From: Rhodanobacter humi
GTDB lineage: Bacteria; Pseudomonadota; Gammaproteobacteria; Xanthomonadales; Rhodanobacteraceae
Reading direction: 5' to 3'
DNA: 64,000 nucleotides
NCBI RefSeq assembly: GCF_041107455.1
Contig: NZ_JBGBPY010000001.1
Span: 496,001-560,000, forward strand
The notes under the pieces: model-generated
Told to the model about the DNA's origin: nothing
What the model saw: the letters and a program-made list of their open reading frames with translations, nothing else
Databases searched by the model: none
Made by a program: the position numbers and the translations under genes
Shown: piece by piece, positions 16,587 through 25,684 of the stretch
Layout: every line of letters begins with the position of its first letter
Position numbering within the stretch: the first letter of the stretch is position 1

Positions 16587-18734
16587 ATGAGTTCGCACGC
16601 CCCCCGCAAGTCCCCGCCCGCCGCCACCGGCGCCGCAGCGGCCAACGACGCCACCGCCGCGGCGCCCGACCTCGGCGAGCGCCGGCTGTACATCAACCGC
16701 GAACTGTCGCAGCTGGCGTTCAACATCCGCGTGCTCGACCAGGCGCTGGACGAACGCACGCCGCTGCTGGAGCGCCTGAAGTTCCTGCTGATCTTCTCGC
16801 GCAACATGGACGAGTTCTTCGAGATCCGCGTGGCGGGGCTGAAGGGCCAGATCGCGCTGGACCACGAACTGCTCGGCGCCGACGGCATGGCGCCGCGCCA
16901 GACGCTGGCCGAGATCAGCGCGATCGCGCACCGGCAGATCGAGCGGCAGTACGCGATCCTCAACGAGCGCATCCTGCCGGAGCTGGCCGCGCACGGCATC
17001 CGCATCGCGCGGCGCGACGAGTGGACGCACAAGCAGAAGCAGTGGGTGCGCCGCTATTTCCGCGAGGAGGTGGCGCCGCTGGTGACGCCGATCGGGCTGG
17101 ACCCCACCCATCCGTTCCCGCTGCTGGTCAACAAGAGCCTCAACTTCATCGTGCAGCTGGACGGCACGGATGCGTTCGGCCGCGACTCCGGCCTCGCCGT
17201 GGTGCCGGCGCCGCGCGTGCTGCCGCGACTGATCCGCATACCCGACGACATCGCCGAGGGCGGCGATGGCTACGTGCTGCTGTCCTCGATGATCCACGCG
17301 CACGCCGACGAGCTGTTCCCCGGCATGAACGTGCTCGGTTGCTACCAGTTCCGGCTGACCCGCAACGCCGACCTCGCGCTCGACCCGGAGGACGTGGAAG
17401 ACCTGGCGCTGGCCCTGCGCGGCGAACTGTACTCGCGCCGCTTCGGCAACGCGGTGCGGCTGGAGGTGGCCGACAACTGCCCGAAGACGCTCACCGCCCA
17501 CCTGCTGAAACAGTTCGGGCTCGCCGAGTCGGAGATGTACGAGGTGAACGGCCCGGTGAACCTGGCGCGGCTGTTCCGCATCGCCAGCAAGGTGAACTAC
17601 CCCGCGCTGCAGTACAAACCCTTCGTGCCTGCGCTGCCGAAGGTGCTGAAACACGCCGAGGACCTGTTCGCGGTGATCGCGAAACAGGACGTGCTGCTGC
17701 TGCATCCCTATGAATCCTTCGCGCCGGTGGTGGACCTGCTGCGCCAGGCCGCGAAGGATCCACAGGTGCTGGCGATCAAGCAGACGCTGTACCGCACCGG
17801 GGCGGATTCGGAGATCGTCGACGCGCTGGTCGATGCGGCGCGCGCGGGCAAGGAAGTGACTGCGGTGGTGGAGCTGCGCGCGCGTTTCGACGAGGAATCC
17901 AACCTCACGCTCGCCTCGCGCCTGCAGCAGGCCGGCGCGATGGTGATCTACGGCGTGGTGGGCATCAAGACGCACGCCAAGCTGATGCTGATCCAGCGCC
18001 GCGAAGGCAGCGAGCTGGTGCGCTACGCGCATCTCGGCACCGGCAACTACCACACCGCCAACGCGCGGTTGTACACCGACTACAGCCTGCTCACTTCCGA
18101 CGAGGTGCTGTGCGAGGACGTGCACAAGCTGTTCAGCCAGCTCACCGGCATGGGCAAGGCGCTGCGCATGAAGAAACTGCTGCATGCGCCGTTCACGCTG
18201 AAGCAGGGCCTGCTCGACCTGATCGCGCAGGAAGCCGCGCACGCCGCGGCGGGCAAGCCGGCGCGCATCCTGATCAAGGTCAACGCGCTCACGGATCCCA
18301 AGATGATCCGCGCGCTGTACAAGGCCAGCATCGCGGGCGTGCGCATCGACCTGCTCGTGCGCGGCATGTGCTGCCTGCGCCCGGGCATGCCCGGCGTGTC
18401 GGAGCACATCCGCGTGCGCTCGGTGATCGGGCGCTTCCTGGAACACAGCCGCGCCTACTGGTTCGCCAACAACGGCGAACCGAAGCTGTACCTCTCCAGC
18501 GCCGACCTGATGGAACGCAACCTGGACCGCCGGGTGGAGTGCGCGTTTCCGATCGAGGGCAAGAAGCTGCAGCAACGCATCCTCGGCGCGCTGGAGCTCT
18601 ACCTCGCCGACAACGTCGGAGCCGCCGAGCTGCAGGCCGATGGCAGTTACCGGCCGGTAACGCGAACTCCCGACGAGGCGGTGCTCGACGCGCAGCAGCA
18701 GTTGCTGGAGAAGCTCAGCGGCGCGGAGGCGTAG
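16587..18734 (+). CDS. ppk1: Polyphosphate kinase 1
   Basis: Synthesises inorganic polyphosphate reversibly from ATP. At 715 aa it has the usual length. It has the N-domain YINRELSQLAFN (about residues 30-41), RNMDEFFEIRVAG (about 72-84), GLDPTHPFPLLVNKSLNF, and the PLD-like C domains with the phosphohistidine motif HLGTGNYH. LRGMCCLRPGMPG and FLEHSRAYWF follow. The first 25 residues are an Ala/Pro-rich extension of low conservation. Its stop codon TAG lies inside the inverted repeat that follows. Confidence 0.95.
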   Translation: MSSHAPRKSPPAATGAAAANDATAAAPDLGERRLYINRELSQLAFNIRVLDQALDERTPLLERLKFLLIFSRNMDEFFEIRVAGLKGQIALDHELLGADGMAPRQTLAEISAIAHRQIERQYAILNERILPELAAHGIRIARRDEWTHKQKQWVRRYFREEVAPLVTPIGLDPTHPFPLLVNKSLNFIVQLDGTDAFGRDSGLAVVPAPRVLPRLIRIPDDIAEGGDGYVLLSSMIHAHADELFPGMNVLGCYQFRLTRNADLALDPEDVEDLALALRGELYSRRFGNAVRLEVADNCPKTLTAHLLKQFGLAESEMYEVNGPVNLARLFRIASKVNYPALQYKPFVPALPKVLKHAEDLFAVIAKQDVLLLHPYESFAPVVDLLRQAAKDPQVLAIKQTLYRTGADSEIVDALVDAARAGKEVTAVVELRARFDEESNLTLASRLQQAGAMVIYGVVGIKTHAKLMLIQRREGSELVRYAHLGTGNYHTANARLYTDYSLLTSDEVLCEDVHKLFSQLTGMGKALRMKKLLHAPFTLKQGLLDLIAQEAAHAAAGKPARILIKVNALTDPKMIRALYKASIAGVRIDLLVRGMCCLRPGMPGVSEHIRVRSVIGRFLEHSRAYWFANNGEPKLYLSSADLMERNLDRRVECAFPIEGKKLQQRILGALELYLADNVGAAELQADGSYRPVTRTPDEAVLDAQQQLLEKLSGAEA

Positions 18735-18809
18735 GAACACACCCTGTGCGCGAAAGCTTTTGGCTTCGATCGAGCGCCAGAGCCATCGCGCACAGGGTGC
18801 GCTCCTACA
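18731..18809. repeat. Inverted repeat, family C, between convergent genes
   Basis: GTAGGAACACACCCTGTGCG at the left is the near-perfect complement (20 of 22 over the full arm) of the arm ending GCACAGGGTGCGCTCCTAC at the right. This is the GTAGGAGC-type repeat common in pseudomonads and xanthomonads. It probably ends transcription of both ppk1 and the FMN reductase gene. Confidence 0.8.
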
Positions 18810-18812
18810 GGC

Positions 18813-19370
18813 TTATTTCAGATGCTGCTTCACCCACGCCACATAGCGGTCGACGAAGCCCTGCAGGAATTTCTGCGTGCCCTCGCTGGCGATGTGGCCC
18901 TCGGCGTCGATCAGGCCGTCGTCCTTGAACTGCACGAACACCTCGGGCTGCGCCAGCGTCGCCACGTCGAGGTAGGCCAGCACATTGCGCAGGTGCTGCT
19001 GCGCCAGCGCGCTGCCGGTGCCGCCGATCGACGCGCCGATCACCGCGCCCGGCTTGCCGGCGAAGGAGTTGGTGCCCCAGGGTCGCGAGGCGAGATCGAT
19101 CGCATTCTTCAGCACGCCGGGTATCCCGCGGTTGTATTCCGGCGTGACGAACAACAGCGCATCCGCCGCTTCCACCTGCTGTTTCAGCTGCCGCCCCGCA
19201 GCCGGGTAGTCGGCATCGAAGTCCTGGTTGTACAGCGGCAGGTGATCGATGCGCAGATGCTCGAAGGCGAACTCCTTCGGCGCCAGCCGCTCCACCGCCC
19301 GCGCCAGCCGCTTGTTGATCGACGCCTTGCGCAGGCTGCCCACCAGTACCGCCACCTTGATCGTGCTCAT
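18813..19370 (-). CDS. NADPH-dependent FMN reductase, ChrR/YieF-like (185 aa)
   Basis: A flavodoxin-fold quinone, chromate or FMN reductase. It shows VLVGSLRKASINKRLARA (phosphate-binding loop, about residues 6-23), LLFVTPEYNRGIPGVLKNAIDLASR (about 70-94) and the GASIGGTGSALAQQHLR segment. These match the NADPH-dependent FMN reductase family. It probably protects against quinone redox cycling. The start at 19370 gives MSTIKVAVLVGS; the longer frame to 19439 lacks conservation. Confidence 0.88.
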   Translation of the reverse strand: MSTIKVAVLVGSLRKASINKRLARAVERLAPKEFAFEHLRIDHLPLYNQDFDADYPAAGRQLKQQVEAADALLFVTPEYNRGIPGVLKNAIDLASRPWGTNSFAGKPGAVIGASIGGTGSALAQQHLRNVLAYLDVATLAQPEVFVQFKDDGLIDAEGHIASEGTQKFLQGFVDRYVAWVKQHLK

Positions 19371-19462
19371 GCAGGATGCTCCACAGGGCAAGGGCGCCGC
19401 CGGGTGCGGCGCATCCCGCGCATTGGACACGCACGGCAATCAAGCCGCCGTGATGCGCGACG

Positions 19463-20011
19463 TCAACGCACGTACAACGCGTCGTGCAGCAGTTGCCGGC
19501 GCGGCTGGTCCGGCTGGCCCAGCCAGGTGAGCTTGTCCTGCGAGCTGTCGTCGGGATCGACCGCCGGCGTCAGGTTCTCGGGACGTTGCGCGAACAGCCC
19601 CCACATCGCGTGATCCTGCGCGTCGTACAGCAGGGCCACGCGCTCGGTGGGGCAATCGTGCGGCTTGCACGCGGTGGCGAGGAGCATGGCCTTGCCATCG
19701 ACCTGCACGGTCCGCGCCGGCGTGGCCGTGCCACCCTGGCGTACCCAGGCCGGCAGTGCCTGTGCATCACGCAACGCCTCCAGCGTCTTCGTGAAATCCG
19801 GACGCTGCAGCAGGTCGTACAGGTAGATCGGCACGGCAGTCGGCGTCGCGACCGCCGTGGTGGCGTCGTTGCCCGCCGGCGCCGCCTGCGTGGCGGGCTT
19901 GCCGAGGGAAGACGCCGAGGATGCCGGCGCCGCTGGCGCCTGCGACCCTTGCGAACAGGCCACGCAGGCCAGCGGCACCGTCAATGCGCATGCGAGCATG
20001 GAAAACTTCAT
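19463..20011 (-). CDS. Ivy-family inhibitor of vertebrate-type lysozyme, lipoprotein (182 aa)
   Basis: The N-terminus MKFSMLACALTVPLACVAC is a lipoprotein signal with lipobox LACVAC ahead of the acylated Cys. A Pro/Ala-rich linker follows. The mature domain contains CKPHDC, the loop by which Ivy proteins plug the lysozyme active site, with VALLYD and MWGLF around it. It would sit in the periplasm or outer membrane and protect peptidoglycan from C-type lysozyme. The ATG at 20011 was preferred to 20029. Confidence 0.8.
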   Translation of the reverse strand: MKFSMLACALTVPLACVACSQGSQAPAAPASSASSLGKPATQAAPAGNDATTAVATPTAVPIYLYDLLQRPDFTKTLEALRDAQALPAWVRQGGTATPARTVQVDGKAMLLATACKPHDCPTERVALLYDAQDHAMWGLFAQRPENLTPAVDPDDSSQDKLTWLGQPDQPRRQLLHDALYVR

Positions 20012-20090
20012 CGCAAGCCTCCTCGTCATGTGGCACGAGGTTTCAACCTAGCAAGTCGCCATGCAACGCCCGCTGACGCGCACGCGCGCG

Positions 20091-20498
20091 TCATTTCGCC
20101 TGCAAACTGTCCATCGCCTTTTTCGCATCGGCATGCGCGGCATCCAGCGTGGTCGCCTTCAACCCCTGCTGGGCCTGGCCCAGCGCGGCATGCAGGTGGG
20201 CCTCGACGGCGGCATCGCCCTTGGCGTCGACGATGGCGCCCTGGCCCATGCCCTTGCACGGATCCGCCGCCTTGGCGTCGAAGCCCTTGCCCATCGGACC
20301 GACCAGGCAATTCACCACATGCTGCAGGTGCGCATGCGCGGTTGCGAGATCCGTCGCGCCCAGCGCCATGCCAGCATGCGCGCCGGCGGTGGACATCTGT
20401 TTCGAGGCTGCGCCGTTCGCGTCCGCCGCGAACGCGGCGACCGGCAGGGCCAGCGCCAGCAACAGGGCCGGCAAACCACGCGTGCAGTACTTCGTCAT
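20091..20498 (-). CDS. Small secreted protein of unknown function (135 aa)
   Basis: A clear signal peptide (TRGLPALLLALALPVAAFAA, about residues 6-25) is followed by an alanine- and histidine-rich helical domain. That domain has spaced His (AHAHLQHVVNCL, VEAHLHAALGQ) and the segment DPCKGMGQGAIVDA with two Cys in total. The pattern resembles small periplasmic helical metal-binding proteins, but I cannot name the family. A longer frame to 20822 runs through other sequence and is not used. Confidence 0.72.
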   Translation of the reverse strand: MTKYCTRGLPALLLALALPVAAFAADANGAASKQMSTAGAHAGMALGATDLATAHAHLQHVVNCLVGPMGKGFDAKAADPCKGMGQGAIVDAKGDAAVEAHLHAALGQAQQGLKATTLDAAHADAKKAMDSLQAK

Positions 20499-20649
20499 GA
20501 CACGACTCCCGGGCGACGCGGCGTTGGCCGCAGTTTCCCCACTATGCACCCGCCGCCGTGAGAAAAGGGCAAAGGCATGCCACAGGTCATGCCGGCGGCG
20601 GTACGGCACAGTCCTACACTGGACACCTTCCCGGATGGAGATAGTCGCC

Positions 20650-21284
20650 ATGGCCCGCGTGGAACTGGAAGCCGATCGCGTCAGCATGCTAAGAGCCTGT
20701 TCAATGTCTCCGCATGGCTCGCGTCGCGTTGCCGTGGCCGTCAGGTGGTGGTGCGTGGCGCAGCGCCTGCCTGGCTGGCAGGCCAAGCCGCGCGCCGCCG
20801 CATGGCGGCCACGGCAACGCAACCCGAAGGGCCGGGTCTGTTTGCCCGCATCCCGGTGTCATCACTCAGTCGTGGACGGACGTCCACTCCTTCGTTCTTC
20901 CTTGGCCTGCGCGCAAACAGCTCCCGGCGCGGGCCATACGGAGACATTGAACAGGCTCTAAGTCCACTGGACGAAGTGCTGGCGCTGCACGGTTCGCTGC
21001 ACATCCCGTATCGCCACATCCAGACGGCGCATGCCGAACCGGTGCCGGAAACCTGGTTCCGCGGCTTCCGCATCGGCACCAACATCCCCGGCGTCAAGGT
21101 GGCCGGCAGTTTCTACAACGGCGAAGGCGTGATGTTCTACGACTTCCACAACCCCGCGCGCTGCCTGACGCTGGAGCTGGCGGACGAGCACTACCGCCGC
21201 GTGGTAGTCGAGGTCGACCGCGACCAGGACGCCGCCGCGCTGGCGGCGCGGATCACGGCGCGCCTGCCTCCCGCCGCCGGCTGA
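20650..21284 (+). pseudogene. PH-domain-like gene split by a 264-bp insertion
   Basis: Bases 20650-20688 encode MARVELEADRVSM behind a GGAG ribosome binding site. The rest, from 20958, encodes LSPLDEVLALHGS through to the stop. Removing the insert plus one target copy restores a single 121-codon frame (39 + 327 bases). The restored product has WFRGFRIGTNIPGVKVAG and FYDFHNPARCLTLEL, resembling small bacterial PH-domain proteins. With the insert the frame is shifted by two bases, so the ancestral product cannot be made. The 3' part stays open in another frame through the insert and could give a chimeric N-terminus. Confidence 0.82.
20689..20962. mobile_element. MITE-like insertion with 19-bp inverted ends and a 5-bp target duplication
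   Basis: The body is 20694-20957 (264 bp). Ends AGCCTGTTCAATGTCTCCG (20694-20712) and its exact complement (20939-20957) are perfect over 19 bases and continue imperfectly for about 12 more. CTAAG is duplicated at 20689-20693 and 20958-20962. No transposase frame fits. Inside are further hairpins: GCGTTGCCGTGGCCG against CGGCCACGGCAACGC, CCGGGTCTGTTTGC against GCAAACAGCTCCCGG, and GTGGACGGACGTCCAC. It must have been mobilised in trans. Confidence 0.88.
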
Positions 21285-21299
21285 CCGGCAAGGGCGCCA

Positions 21300-22004
21300 T
21301 CACCACGGAACCCGCCGCCCCAGGTAGTCGAGGTACTGCAGCCCCGCCTTCCCCGCCTGCGCCTCCATGGTGTCCACGAGGTTCGGGATGCTCTCGCCGA
21401 TTTCCAGGCGCGCATCGGGACCGCCCAGATCGGTGCGCACCCAGCCGGGCGCCATCAGCAGCAGGGTTCTGGAACCGTCGGCATGGCGGGCGGCGTAGCT
21501 GCGCATCAACATGTTGAGCGCGGCCTTGCTGGCGCGATACACCTCGTGGCCGCCGCGTTCGTTGTTGGCGACGCTCCCCTGGCCGGACGACATGATGGCT
21601 ATCGTGCCGGCCGGCCGCACGAGGCCCTGCAGGGCCTCGACGACGCGCAACGGGCTCAGCGCGTTGGTGACCATCACGCGCACGAACTCGTCGGTGGAAA
21701 CATCCGCAATCGTCTCATGGTCGTCATTCGTGACGCCGGCATTGACGAACAACATGTCGAAGCTCCACGACGCCAGGCGCGCGCATAGCGCGTCCACCTG
21801 ATCCGGATGGTTGATGTCGACCGTCTCGACCGCAAGCCGTCCGTCACTGGCCTGCGCCAGATCGTGCAGGCTGGACGAGCCCGCGTTGCGCTCGGTGGCG
21901 ACGACGTTCCAGCCGCGCTTGAGGTATTCCTCCGCGAGGGCGAAGCCAAGGCCGCGCGACGCGCCGATCAACAGCAGGTTCCTGTTCGAGGCAAAAGCTG
22001 GCAT
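21300..22004 (-). CDS. Short-chain dehydrogenase/reductase, C-factor/sniffer-like (234 aa)
   Basis: A Rossmann fold with LLIGASRGLGFALAEEYLKRG (about residues 10-30), VNAGVTNDD for the usual NNAG, MSSGQGSVANNERGG, and the catalytic YRASKAALNML. The short, compact form matches SDRs of the C-factor type, whose substrates are mostly unknown. It is divergent from the methyltransferase gene at 22167. Confidence 0.85.
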   Translation of the reverse strand: MPAFASNRNLLLIGASRGLGFALAEEYLKRGWNVVATERNAGSSSLHDLAQASDGRLAVETVDINHPDQVDALCARLASWSFDMLFVNAGVTNDDHETIADVSTDEFVRVMVTNALSPLRVVEALQGLVRPAGTIAIMSSGQGSVANNERGGHEVYRASKAALNMLMRSYAARHADGSRTLLLMAPGWVRTDLGGPDARLEIGESIPNLVDTMEAQAGKAGLQYLDYLGRRVPW

Positions 22005-22166
22005 CTACAATCTCCCGTATCGGCACGCCCGTCGAAGGACGACACGCCCGCTTCGTGCCTTCTGCAAGAACGGATGGTAATCCCGCCGCAGCGCGGAAGC
22101 TGCGGCGGCGGCGATGCTGCAACCGTGCCGCACACTGGCCAACGATCCACCTCGGAGATTCCCTGC

Positions 22167-23009
22167 GTGTCGCATTACACCGGCCCCCTGCTCACCCGCC
22201 CGACCGCCGCCGCGCTGCTCGCCGCGCGCGATGCGGGCACCGCCGCATGGACCGGTTCGCTGGACCTCGACCGCTCGACCGGCGCTGCCGAATTGCAGGC
22301 GGATGGCTGGCTGTGGCGCGGCGAACGCTACCCGTACCCGCCCGCGCTGAAGGAGCGCAGCATCCACTACTGGGACGGCGACGGGTTCACGGCGGCGGCG
22401 CGCTACTCCGGCGCACTGATCAAGCTGGTGCCCACCGAATGGGGCGTGCCCACCTTCGAGATCGACGGCATCAAGATGCTGCCCACCGCGCAGGCCTCGC
22501 CGCTGGACGACGCGCGCCGCAAGGTGGCGCTGGTCGAGCCGCGCGGCAAGACGGTGCTGGATACCTGCGGCGGCTTGGGCTACTTCGCCGCCAGTTGCCT
22601 GGACGCAGGCGCGGCGCACATCCACTCCTTCGAGAAGAACCCCGACGTGCTGTGGCTGCGCACGCTCAACCCGTGGTCGCCCGATCCGGACGCGCCGGAA
22701 CATGGCGGGCGCCTGCAACTCGTCCACGCCGACGTGTCGCAGGCCATCGCGCAGCTCGCCGACGCCTCGGTGGATGCGTTGCTGCACGACCCGCCGCGTT
22801 TCGGCATCGCCGGCGAGCTGTATTCGCTGGCGTTCTACCGGCAGCTCGCCCGCGTGCTGCGCCGCGGTGGCCGCCTGTTCCACTACACCGGCAGCCCGAA
22901 CAAGCTCACCAGCGGCCGCGACGTGCCGCGTGAGGTGGCACGGCGGCTGCGGGAAGCCGGCTTCGAGGCGCAGCCGGCGCTGGACGGGGTACTGGCGACG
23001 CGGCGCTGA
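22167..23009 (+). CDS. SAM-dependent methyltransferase, spermidine-synthase/MnmC-like fold (280 aa)
   Basis: The N-terminal 100 residues form a substrate-like domain (DGWLWRGERYPYPP, SGALIKLVPTEWGVPTFEIDGIKM). The rest is a class I methyltransferase with motif I TVLDTCGGLGYFAA, HSFEKNPDVLWLRTLN and the post-II DALLHDPPRFG. The GTG at 22167 was chosen because earlier in-frame sequence belongs to the divergent SDR region. The substrate is unknown; the DPPRF sequence resembles base- or RNA-modifying enzymes but is not conclusive. Confidence 0.78.
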   Translation: MSHYTGPLLTRPTAAALLAARDAGTAAWTGSLDLDRSTGAAELQADGWLWRGERYPYPPALKERSIHYWDGDGFTAAARYSGALIKLVPTEWGVPTFEIDGIKMLPTAQASPLDDARRKVALVEPRGKTVLDTCGGLGYFAASCLDAGAAHIHSFEKNPDVLWLRTLNPWSPDPDAPEHGGRLQLVHADVSQAIAQLADASVDALLHDPPRFGIAGELYSLAFYRQLARVLRRGGRLFHYTGSPNKLTSGRDVPREVARRLREAGFEAQPALDGVLATRR

Positions 23010-23183
23010 GCGCGTTTCATGCCGACGCTGCCGCGGATGGGCGGCATGCCACGACACTCCATCGCACCGACGAGCGATTCATCTGCGTTCGCGCGATGAA
23101 CCGCAGCTGTCTGCACCGGTTTCCATCCCGTTCATTCGAGGGGTACGCTCGACCTCCCCCCCCGAGCGAACCGGAGCCCCCTC

Positions 23184-23705
23184 ATGGCCTTGTGGAAAGA
23201 ACCCGTGAAGTCCCCCGCCACCGCGGCGCCCGAAACCACCGAGCAGGTACGTCTCGATATCCCGGACAACAAGCCCGAAACGGCTGCACCGGTACAGCCG
23301 GCACAACCGGCGCCGCGTCCCGCCCTCGCGGCGGTGGCGGCCAAACCCAAGGCCGAATCGCTGATCGCGCCCGACCTCACCATCGAGGGCAAGATCGAAG
23401 GCGCGGGCCACGTGCGCATCGCCGGCAGCTTCAAGGGCGACGTCAGCGTGCGCGGGGACCTCACCATCGAGCCCGGCGCCAAGGTGACCGGCAGCGTGCG
23501 TGCCGAGAAGGTCACGATCGGGGGCGAGCTGGTGGGCAACATCGAATCCGCGGTGCACGTGGAACTGCTGCAGAGCGGCGCGCTGACCGGCGACCTGAAG
23601 GCCGGGTCGCTCAGCGTGGCGGCCGGCTCGCGCATGCGCGGCCAGGCCGAGTTCGGCTGGGACGACAAGGACACCTCCCGCGGACACGGCGGCACCACTT
23701 CGTGA
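23184..23705 (+). CDS. Bactofilin, polymer-forming cytoskeletal protein (173 aa)
   Basis: After a Pro/Ala-rich flexible N-terminus (about residues 1-55) comes a right-handed beta-helix of short repeats: LIAPDLTIEGKIEGAGHVRI, GSFKGDVSVRGDL, GAKVTGSVRAEKV and so on to about residue 160. This is the DUF583/bactofilin domain. Such proteins polymerise without nucleotides and position cell-wall enzymes or shape structures. It overlaps the zinc-ribbon gene in GTGA. Confidence 0.92.
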   Translation: MALWKEPVKSPATAAPETTEQVRLDIPDNKPETAAPVQPAQPAPRPALAAVAAKPKAESLIAPDLTIEGKIEGAGHVRIAGSFKGDVSVRGDLTIEPGAKVTGSVRAEKVTIGGELVGNIESAVHVELLQSGALTGDLKAGSLSVAAGSRMRGQAEFGWDDKDTSRGHGGTTS

Positions 23706-24061
23706 CCATCGCGCGCCCGGGCACGGCCGGGGCGACGCGCATATGCCCGCACTGCCGGGAGACCATCCTCGAAAGTGCGAGCGTGTGCCCGGCCTGCCGC
23801 CACAAGCTGCGCTTCAGCGATGCGACCGACGCGGGCGCGGCGGCGTCCGTGCCGCTGCGCGTGGATGGCAGTTTCCGCAATCCCGACAGCGGTGCGTGGG
23901 AATACTCGATGGTGCTGACCATCCGCAACGAGCGCGGCGAAGAGATCGCGCGCAAGCTGGTGGGCGTCGGCGCCATGCAGCCGGGCGAGCAGCGCAGCTT
24001 CAGCCTGAGCGTCGAGATGCAGGCCGCCGGCGCCGGTGGCAAGCGCACGCGGCCTTACTGA
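23702..24061 (+). CDS. Zinc-ribbon protein coupled to bactofilin (119 aa)
   Basis: The GTG start overlaps the bactofilin stop (GTGA at 23702-23705). The N-terminus has a four-cysteine zinc ribbon: CPHC at about residues 15-18 and CPAC at about 31-34. The C-terminal 70 residues look like a small beta domain (WEYSMVLTIRNERGEEIARKLVGVG). No named family, but coupling to the bactofilin suggests a partner or membrane adaptor. The GTG is chosen by the overlap. Confidence 0.78.
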   Translation: MTIARPGTAGATRICPHCRETILESASVCPACRHKLRFSDATDAGAAASVPLRVDGSFRNPDSGAWEYSMVLTIRNERGEEIARKLVGVGAMQPGEQRSFSLSVEMQAAGAGGKRTRPY

Positions 24062-24091
24062 CGACGCGGCCGTCGCCTGCTCGCGCACTTC

Positions 24092-25684
24092 TCACAAGTG
24101 CGCGTCGGGTTCGAAGTGCTGCAGGAATTCGTAGCGCGCCGTATTGCGATCGATGAAGCCGCGCGTGTCCGCGCCGATCGCCTGGCGCAGTAGGCCGCCG
24201 TCCTTCGGTGCGACGGCCGGCCAGCGCGGCAGGCCCGGTCCGTTGGGGTCGCCGGTCTTGATGAAGTTCGCCCAGTAGCCTTCCATCACGTTCGAAACGC
24301 GATGGTCGGTGGCGGTCCACGCATAGACGTGGTTGCCATCGAGGTTGCCCAGCGCGTATTCGATCTCGCCACTGTGCACCGCACCCGCATCCGGGCCTGC
24401 GCTGCCATCGCGCTTCGCGGGGCGCGGCTGCTCGAAGTAGTAGTAATAGACGGGTGCCTTGCCGGTACGGCGCTGCCAATCCATCCAGCGCCAGGTCGCG
24501 AAAGCGATGAACTGGTCGCCCGACAACGCCGTGCCGGAGGCTTTCACTTCCGCCTCGCTGTTGCCCGGATAGAGCTTCAGTGCCTCATTCGCCTGCGCGC
24601 CGAACTGCCGCTGCAGCACGGCGCGGTAGTTCGCCGGCGTGGGCGCCTGGTCGTCGAGCAGGCTCTTCCAGTAGCCCTCCTGCGAATTGGAGCCGACCAG
24701 CAAGGGGATGTGCGCCTGCGCGCCGGCGGCATAGATCGCCTCCGGCGAGCGCGGCAGGAAATAGCCGTCGACGGTCGGATTGAAGCTGTCGCTGTCCGAT
24801 GTCCCCAGCGCCTTGAGCAAGTCGGCCGCGGGCATCGCGCGCAATTCAGCCAGCGAACGGGCACCAAGCTTGCGCATGAAGTTCTCACCCCTTTGTTCGG
24901 CCAGCGCCAGCGGTTCGGGCTTCAGGTTGCCCAGCACCGCGCCGCTTTCGCCGATCGCGCGCTGCATCAGGTCCTTCGACAGCGGCGAGGCCATCAGCGC
25001 TGACACCGCCATCGATCCCGCCGACTCGCCGCCGACGGTGACTTGGGCCGGATCACCGCCGAACGCGGCGATGTTGTTGCGCACCCAGCGCAGCGCGGCG
25101 GTCATGTCGAGCAGGCTGTAGTTGCCTGCGGCATGCCGCGGCGACTCGGCGGCCAGCGCGGGCAAGGCCAGCAGGCCAAACACGTCCAGCCGGTAGTTCA
25201 CCGTGACGGTGACGATGCCGCGCTGCGCCAGGCTGGCGCCGTCGTAGCGCGGCTCCGAGCCGTCGCCGGCCAGCAGGCTGCCGCCGTAGAAATACACCAG
25301 CACCGGCAACTTGCCGGCCTTGCGCTGTGCCGGCGTCCACACGTTGAGGTAAAGGCAGTCCTCGCTCATGCCGGCGGAGCGGAACACCATGTCGCCGTAC
25401 AGCGGGCGCTGCATGCAGCGAGCGGCGAAATGATCGGCCCTGCGCGCGCCGTCCCACGACGCCACCGGCTGCGGCGGCTTCCAGCGCAGCGCGCCGACCG
25501 GCGGCGCGGCATAGGGAATGCCCTTGAACTCGTCCAGGCCAGCCTTCGCGTCGTGGATACCGGAGAGCGTGCCGGTGGCGATCCGCACCGTCGGCGCCGA
25601 ATCGGAAGCTGCGACCCACGAAGCGGGAAGCACGAGCAGCAGTCCTAACAGGACATGGCACGAACGCGAAAGAGCCATCTGCAT
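24092..25684 (-). CDS. Type B carboxylesterase, secreted (530 aa)
   Basis: An alpha/beta-hydrolase ester hydrolase. A signal peptide (SRSCHVLLGLLLVLPASWVAA) is followed by FKGIPYAAPPVGALRW, SEDCLYLNVWTP, oxyanion residues in VYFYGGSLLAG, and the nucleophile elbow GGESAGSMAV. A catalytic His region is near ATDHRVSN, with the acid in the TVDGYFL region. These are the hallmarks of the carboxylesterase type B family. I chose ATG 25684 behind GAGGTG; 25708 and 25678 are alternatives. Likely periplasmic. Confidence 0.9.
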   Translation of the reverse strand: MQMALSRSCHVLLGLLLVLPASWVAASDSAPTVRIATGTLSGIHDAKAGLDEFKGIPYAAPPVGALRWKPPQPVASWDGARRADHFAARCMQRPLYGDMVFRSAGMSEDCLYLNVWTPAQRKAGKLPVLVYFYGGSLLAGDGSEPRYDGASLAQRGIVTVTVNYRLDVFGLLALPALAAESPRHAAGNYSLLDMTAALRWVRNNIAAFGGDPAQVTVGGESAGSMAVSALMASPLSKDLMQRAIGESGAVLGNLKPEPLALAEQRGENFMRKLGARSLAELRAMPAADLLKALGTSDSDSFNPTVDGYFLPRSPEAIYAAGAQAHIPLLVGSNSQEGYWKSLLDDQAPTPANYRAVLQRQFGAQANEALKLYPGNSEAEVKASGTALSGDQFIAFATWRWMDWQRRTGKAPVYYYYFEQPRPAKRDGSAGPDAGAVHSGEIEYALGNLDGNHVYAWTATDHRVSNVMEGYWANFIKTGDPNGPGLPRWPAVAPKDGGLLRQAIGADTRGFIDRNTARYEFLQHFEPDAHL

